The notes beneath the pieces were generated by a model. It searched no databases, was not told the origin of the DNA, and saw nothing but the letters and a program-made list of their open reading frames with translations. Positions 58,981 through 63,470 of a stretch of DNA of 63,470 nucleotides are shown here, in pieces. The stretch is taken from positions 1-63,470 of the forward strand of contig JAYFNX010000026.1 in assembly GCA_034933245.1 (NCBI GenBank), given 5' to 3'. Both the position numbers and the translations under genes were made by a program. How positions within the stretch are numbered: position 1 is the first letter of the stretch; every line of letters starts with the position of its first letter. The stretch is from Pelethousia sp034933245 (lineage in GTDB: Bacteria > Bacillota > Clostridia > Christensenellales > CAG-138).

Positions 58981-60354
58981 ATGCCAGAAGTCATTCCTCA
59001 CATCACCGACCATAAAATTATCCATCTCATCGGCATCGGCGGCTGTTCCATGAACGGGCTTGCCCAGGTGCTGGCGGCGCGGGGCTATACCGTGCGCGGA
59101 AGCGACAGCGCAACCTCCCCCTTTACCGAACGTTTGGCGCAGCTTGGCATTCCCGTTACCATCGGCCAGGCGGCAAAGAACGTGGAAGGGGCCGATCTTG
59201 TGATTTACTCCGCCGCCATCAAGCAGAACAACCCCGAGCGCTCCCGCGCCCGGGAGCTTGGCATTCCTGAATTGGAGCGCAGCCAGGCCCTGGGCCAGCT
59301 TTCGCAGGGATACAAGCAGGTGGTGGGCGTGGCAGGCTGCCATGGCAAAACCACCATCACCTCCATGCTTGCCCTCATCAGCGAGCATGGCGGGTTGGAC
59401 GCCACGGTGCATATTGGCGGCTACACGGAATTTTTGCAGGGCGGTACCCGCATTGGTTCCCACGATCTGTTCATCACGGAGGCCTGCGAATATGTGGGGA
59501 GCTTTCTCTCCCTTCATCCCACGATTGCCGTTGTGAACAACATCGACAACGACCATTTGGACTATTACAAGACCATCGAAAATATCGAAGCGGCCTTCCG
59601 GCAATTTATCGGCCTTTTGCCCGAGGATGGCTGGCTTGTAGCCTGCACGGACGACAACCGCGTCCGCAAGCTTTACGACCGTTTCCAGGGAAATAAAATC
59701 AGCTATGGCATGGCCAGCGCCGATTACGTGCCCGACGATATCACCTATGACAGCGATGGCTGCCCTTCCTACGATTTGACCTACCGGGGCAAAAATCTGG
59801 GCCGCGTTACCCTCCGTGTGCAGGGAACCCACCAGATCATCGATTCCATGGCGGCTGCAGCCGTGGCTCTGCGGTTGGGGGCTTCCTTCCCGGATATCGC
59901 CGTTTCGCTGTCCAAATTCCGCAATACGCGGCGCCGTTTCGAATATTATGGCGAACGGGGCGGCGTACGGGTATACCATGATTATGCCCACCATCCGGCA
60001 GAAATTGAGGCAACCCTGGACGGCGCCCGCCGCATGGCCCACCGCAAGCTGTGGTGCGTTTTCCAGTGCAATAGCTACTCCCGGGCAAAAACGCTGTTCC
60101 TGGGGTATGTTCCCTGCTTCAACTATGCCGATGAGGTGCTGGTTCCGGATATTTACCCCGGCCGTGAGGTGGACGACGGCACCGTGCACGCCAAGGATAT
60201 GGTAAAGGCCATTCATGATTCCGGCGGCCATGCGATTTATCTTGGCACGTTTGAATCCATCCGGGCTTATCTGAATGCCCATGCAAGCCCAGGTGACGTG
60301 GTTATTACGCTGGGTAGCGGCGATGTTTACAAGCAAACCAAAAAACTGCTTTAA
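58981..60354 (+). CDS. murC: UDP-N-acetylmuramate--L-alanine ligase
   Basis: 457 aa. Rossmann-like start with HLIGIGGCSMNGLAQVL, the ATP P-loop in AGCHGKTTITSM, NNIDNDHLDYY, and the C-terminal YHDYAHHPAEIEATL. Adds L-alanine to UDP-MurNAc in peptidoglycan synthesis. ATG after GGAGGTGATCC. Own promoter and own terminator. Confidence 0.96.
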   Translation: MPEVIPHITDHKIIHLIGIGGCSMNGLAQVLAARGYTVRGSDSATSPFTERLAQLGIPVTIGQAAKNVEGADLVIYSAAIKQNNPERSRARELGIPELERSQALGQLSQGYKQVVGVAGCHGKTTITSMLALISEHGGLDATVHIGGYTEFLQGGTRIGSHDLFITEACEYVGSFLSLHPTIAVVNNIDNDHLDYYKTIENIEAAFRQFIGLLPEDGWLVACTDDNRVRKLYDRFQGNKISYGMASADYVPDDITYDSDGCPSYDLTYRGKNLGRVTLRVQGTHQIIDSMAAAAVALRLGASFPDIAVSLSKFRNTRRRFEYYGERGGVRVYHDYAHHPAEIEATLDGARRMAHRKLWCVFQCNSYSRAKTLFLGYVPCFNYADEVLVPDIYPGREVDDGTVHAKDMVKAIHDSGGHAIYLGTFESIRAYLNAHASPGDVVITLGSGDVYKQTKKLL

Positions 60355-60366
60355 TGCAGGACGGAA

Positions 60367-60402
60367 ATGGCTCTGCCGGGAAATTCCGGCAGAGCCATTT
60401 TC
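60367..60402 (+). terminator. Terminator of murC
   Basis: GGCTCTGCCGG / CCGGCAGAGCC hairpin followed by ATTTTCTT. Confidence 0.88.
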
Positions 60403-60441
60403 TTGCATTTTATTAGCGGAGCAGCCCGGGCCTTGCGCTTT

Positions 60442-61353
60442 TTACCATAGCTTTTCGCTGTAAAGTCCCTGCTCCTTGCATGTGGCGATGGACGCCATCA
60501 CCTGGGGCTTGTCCTCTTTATAGGTAACGCCGAACCAGCAATCCGGCGTTGTGTGAATCCGGACTTTTGCCTGGTTCCTGCCAATGGCGGTTTGCATGGC
60601 ATTGGGAAGCAGGTCCTCATATTTGAGGGGATTGGCCTCTACGGCACCGGAAAGAAGATTCTCTTTGAAAATTTTATCCAGCGCAGGCAGCATTTCCGGC
60701 CCAAACCCCCAAAAATTCATGGAAACCGGCGTATCGCCGGGAAGGAAGGTATAGGTTTTCCCCCCATCCTCCGTAAAAGCGCCCCCATCCCCTTGGCGGA
60801 TGATGGTCTTGCGCTCCTCAATGTGCTTTAGATATCCATCCTGCACCCGGCATACCCCCCGGGCCACGGAACCATGCTCCGTCAAGGTATTGGCCAGCCG
60901 CCATGCGATGAGGATATTCTCCTCCGCCGGGCGGTCTCCTTTTAAGTAATCATACACCGCCCGGTAGGCGGCAGGACCATAATAATCATCCGCATTGATG
61001 GCGCAGAAAGGCCGGCTGCCGATTTCCTCGGCGGCGCATAAAATGGCATGCGTGGTTCCCCAAGGCTTTTGACGGCCTTCCGGGATTCGAACCCCTTGCG
61101 GAAGGGCGTCCAGCCGCTGGAAGGCGTAGCGAACCCGCATCCTGGAGGACAACCTATCGCCGATAACGGCATGAAAATCTGCCTCCAGCTCCTTTTTTAT
61201 GATGAAAATAACCTCTTCAAACCCCGCCCGCATGGCATCGAATACGGAAAAATCGATGATCAGGTTCCCAGCCGCGTCCACGGGGTCGATCTGCTTAAGC
61301 CCGCCATAGCGGCTTCCCATGCCCGCTGCCATAATGACCAATACCGGTTCCAT
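60442..61353 (-). CDS. Sugar-nucleotide-type nucleotidyltransferase
   Basis: 303 aa. Nucleotide-binding N-terminus VIMAAGMGSRYGGLKQ, metal-binding Asp pair in CAINADDYYG. The fold is that of glucose-1-phosphate or choline-phosphate nucleotidyltransferases; the insert and C-terminus (NFWGFGPEMLPALDKIF) do not identify the sugar. Single minus-strand gene between murC and the serine hydrolase. Confidence 0.82.
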   Translation of the reverse strand: MEPVLVIMAAGMGSRYGGLKQIDPVDAAGNLIIDFSVFDAMRAGFEEVIFIIKKELEADFHAVIGDRLSSRMRVRYAFQRLDALPQGVRIPEGRQKPWGTTHAILCAAEEIGSRPFCAINADDYYGPAAYRAVYDYLKGDRPAEENILIAWRLANTLTEHGSVARGVCRVQDGYLKHIEERKTIIRQGDGGAFTEDGGKTYTFLPGDTPVSMNFWGFGPEMLPALDKIFKENLLSGAVEANPLKYEDLLPNAMQTAIGRNQAKVRIHTTPDCWFGVTYKEDKPQVMASIATCKEQGLYSEKLW

Positions 61354-61400
61354 AGATCCTCCTTTTGTATTGCCGGGAACGATGCGTTCCCAACCTTCGT

Positions 61401-63215
61401 TTATTCCCCGCCTGCCGGCAAGAGAATCGTTCCCGCTTCCGGCAGCAAAGCCAGCTCCTGGTCATGGGCGCGTACCATGGCGCCCCGCGCTTCCGGAACG
61501 GAGTTTCGCCGGACCAGATCGTTGATGGTGTTTTCGTTGAACCCCGGCACATGCTTCATCAGGGGAACCAGCCGTTTTACGGCCGCCTTATCCGCAAGGC
61601 CCACCAATTCCAGCAGCATGCGCATAGCGCCTTCCACCGAAGGACTTTCCCGGAACACCAGAGCGATGTTGCCATCCGACGCAATCGAAGTATACAGCAG
61701 GCACGTATCGGGCGTTTCCAGGAAGCTGATGAGCAGCACCAGCCGGATCTCATCCGGATGCACCATCCAAAGGCCGCGGGTGCTTATCAACTGCGTTTCT
61801 TCCCGCAGCGCAACGCGGGTATCGTAAAAGCCGCCGCTACGGTCAAAATAGAGGGTGTTCCGTTCGAAGTTTTCGTATAGCGTCAGGGCCAACCCGTGGG
61901 GGGTTTTAGAGAAGCGCACAAGATCGGTTCCGCGGGAATAGTTCCCATGCACATTTTGAAGGGGTTGCGGGAAAATGGAACCGATATTTGTGTTTAACCT
62001 ATATTCCCTGCCATCCAGCCTCTCTGCCATTTCATCGAAGGCGGCGGGATCCGTGCCCAATCCTTCCCATTCCAGCGTAGGCGCCACCAGCAGGCCTTTG
62101 AGACGGGCGGCGAGTGCCGCTTGGCCCTTGGGATGGTCCGGCAAGGGCGTATCCGATGCGCCCCAAAAGCACTTCTCCAGCATTTGCAGCAAATCACCCT
62201 CCGCAAAGAGCTGGGTGCTGCCGCTGAAGATGGCGGCCACCGCATCATATTTGGGCATAACCACCACATATTGCCCAAAGGCGCCGTTAAATTGATACCC
62301 CACGGGATTGATCCAAATCTGATAGCCATAGCCCAGCTTGCTTTCGCCGTTTGGCGTGGCAATTTGCTGGCGGGTGGCCTCCTGTATCCATTCCGCACTG
62401 AGAATCCGTTTGCCTTCCCACATGCCGTTTTGCAGGTATAGCTGCCCCAGTTTGGCCGCGTCCTCCAGGCAAAGGCTCAGCCCCCAGCCGCCCTTTTCCG
62501 TATCCTTCGGGCAGGTCTCCCAGGTATAGCGGGTGATGCCCAAGGGTTCAAAAAGCCTCGGCCGCAGGTATTCCACCAGGGGCATACCCGTCTTGCGCCG
62601 GACGATGGCGGCAAGCATATAGGTGTTCATGGAGTCGTATTCAAATGCGGAGCCAGGCTCGAATTTGGGGGCGGATTCCAGGAACATACGCGCCCAGTCC
62701 GCATCCAGCATGGAGCCGAACTCATTAAAGCGGGAGCCGGAGGACATGGTTAGCAAATGCCATACCCGCATCGTGCGCATGGCTTTGTTTTGAGAGGCCG
62801 GTATCTCTGCAAAAATATCGCTCACCAATTCATCCGTGGAAAGCAGCCCCTCATCCACCGCAAGGCCCACGGCGGTGCCCACAACGCTCTTGCTCATGGA
62901 ATAAAGCATATGGGGAATTTCGGGCCTGTAAGGCGCCCACCAGCCCTCTCCCATCACCTTGCCGTGGCGCAAAAGCATAACGCCGTGCGGCCCCAGCTTA
63001 TCCGCCTGCTCGTCAATGCTCTGGTACAGCCTCTCCACCACGGAGCTTGCAATACCCGCTTCCTCCGGGGTGCAGCGGGGCAGGGGCTGGATGGCGCTTC
63101 CGGCCGGCAGGTCAAATTTCTGGCGGCGGTAGCCATATTGAGGCACGCCGCTCATATCGTGCTTGATTAGCTTCAGCAGCAGTTCCAGGCTGCGCATTTG
63201 CAGGGTAATATCCAA
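61401..63215 (-). CDS. Serine beta-lactamase-like hydrolase
   Basis: 604 aa. Class C / penicillin-binding-like core: SMSKS gives the nucleophile (SxxK), FEYDSMNTYMLAAI is the YxS/N region, and LLTMSSGSRF is also typical. An unassigned C-terminal part of about 230 residues is rich in strands. No signal peptide, so it is likely a cytoplasmic esterase or peptidase and not an antibiotic-resistance enzyme. Located 47 nt upstream of the nucleotidyltransferase gene, probably one unit. Confidence 0.8.
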   Translation of the reverse strand: MDITLQMRSLELLLKLIKHDMSGVPQYGYRRQKFDLPAGSAIQPLPRCTPEEAGIASSVVERLYQSIDEQADKLGPHGVMLLRHGKVMGEGWWAPYRPEIPHMLYSMSKSVVGTAVGLAVDEGLLSTDELVSDIFAEIPASQNKAMRTMRVWHLLTMSSGSRFNEFGSMLDADWARMFLESAPKFEPGSAFEYDSMNTYMLAAIVRRKTGMPLVEYLRPRLFEPLGITRYTWETCPKDTEKGGWGLSLCLEDAAKLGQLYLQNGMWEGKRILSAEWIQEATRQQIATPNGESKLGYGYQIWINPVGYQFNGAFGQYVVVMPKYDAVAAIFSGSTQLFAEGDLLQMLEKCFWGASDTPLPDHPKGQAALAARLKGLLVAPTLEWEGLGTDPAAFDEMAERLDGREYRLNTNIGSIFPQPLQNVHGNYSRGTDLVRFSKTPHGLALTLYENFERNTLYFDRSGGFYDTRVALREETQLISTRGLWMVHPDEIRLVLLISFLETPDTCLLYTSIASDGNIALVFRESPSVEGAMRMLLELVGLADKAAVKRLVPLMKHVPGFNENTINDLVRRNSVPEARGAMVRAHDQELALLPEAGTILLPAGGE

Positions 63216-63281
63216 AAGCGTCCCTCCTTTTTAGCTGTTGAAAGGCTGTCCGTTGAACAGCCTTTTCTTTATTTCCCTATG

Positions 63282-63470
63282 TTATGCCTGGGGCTGTGGG
63301 TTCCAGCCGCCATTCTCTTGGGAGAGCTCAGGCAGTTGGTTCGTGCGCTCCAGATAGAAACCGGCCTGTGACGCTTCGATATAAGGGTTAAGCCACAGAA
63401 CGCCGATGCCTACAGTTAGCAGGCAGAGCAATCCCCAGCCGATGAAGCTCAAATGCAGGCAGAACAATCG
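63282..63470 (-). CDS. DUF975 family membrane protein, 3' end only
   Basis: Partial: the gene enters from beyond the window edge. The visible C-terminus has FIGWGLLCLLTVGIGVLWLNP followed by YIEASQAGFYLERT, the characteristic last membrane helix and end of DUF975 proteins. Function unknown. Confidence 0.75.
   Translation of the reverse strand, partial: RLFCLHLSFIGWGLLCLLTVGIGVLWLNPYIEASQAGFYLERTNQLPELSQENGGWNPQPQA

Noticed and set aside
63241..63265. Terminator of the DUF975 gene
   Set aside because: The hairpin AAAGGCTGT/ACAGCCTTT has its T-rich tail on the plus strand, whereas the gene runs on the minus strand; no plus-strand gene ends here.

Overview
The window looks like chromosome of a GC-rich, endospore-forming member of the Clostridia. 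Evidence for this: SpoIIQ-like, SpoIIR, SleB and YpeB genes; sequences matching sigma-F and sigma-G promoters; a V-type ATPase; AddAB instead of RecBCD; and the Firmicutes-style block prmC-prfA-tsaC-ywlE-rpiB-upp. No rRNA, tRNA or CRISPR array was recognised. Most of the window is ordinary chromosome with strong hairpin terminators between units.

Layout. 0-7.3 kb: thpR-addB-addA (RNA 2',3'-cyclic phosphodiesterase and the AddAB helicase-nuclease). 7.4-15.7 kb, minus strand: a hexitol PTS operon in the order mtlA, mtlR, mtlF, a 1-phosphofructokinase, a sorbose-1-phosphate-reductase-like dehydrogenase, HPr and Enzyme I. It has no mtlD, and its gene content suggests a route through fructose 1-phosphate. 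16-22.5 kb: spoIIQ-like gene on the minus strand, then a DUF1385 membrane protein, prmC, prfA, tsaC, ywlE, rpiB and upp. 22.8-31.4 kb: a complete V-ATPase operon in the Enterococcus hirae ntp order, whose rotor subunit carries the Na+-binding residues.

31.4-37.8 kb is an accessory region: a lipoprotein, an intact terminase large subunit and portal protein with no other phage structural gene, a divergent phage-type sigma-like regulator, and a DUF695-RraB protein. 37.8-42.4 kb: an alanyl-tRNA synthetase that ends after its editing domain, divergent from a membrane-anchored solute-binding-like protein (the two promoters share their -35 bases), then a RimK-like ATP-grasp ligase and a GNAT enzyme. 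42.5-44.4 kb: hflK-hflC. 44.6-47 kb: a seven-bladed FG-GAP propeller paired with a C11 (clostripain-like) protease, both without signal peptides.

47-50.6 kb: small proteins, two transcription units with matching sigma-G-like promoters, a ferritin-like protein, thiamine pyrophosphokinase, and a probable non-autonomous IS200/IS605-type element. 50.7-53.6 kb: clpB under a CIRCE operator with a long structured leader. 53.6-58 kb: small genes, a metallo-hydrolase, a possible catalytic-domain-less ArgRS-like protein, then ypeB, sleB and spoIIR. 58-63.5 kb: ispE (apparently leaderless), murC, a nucleotidyltransferase, a serine hydrolase and the 3' end of a DUF975 membrane protein.

All assignments come from reading motifs, lengths and gene order by eye. 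No database search was run.
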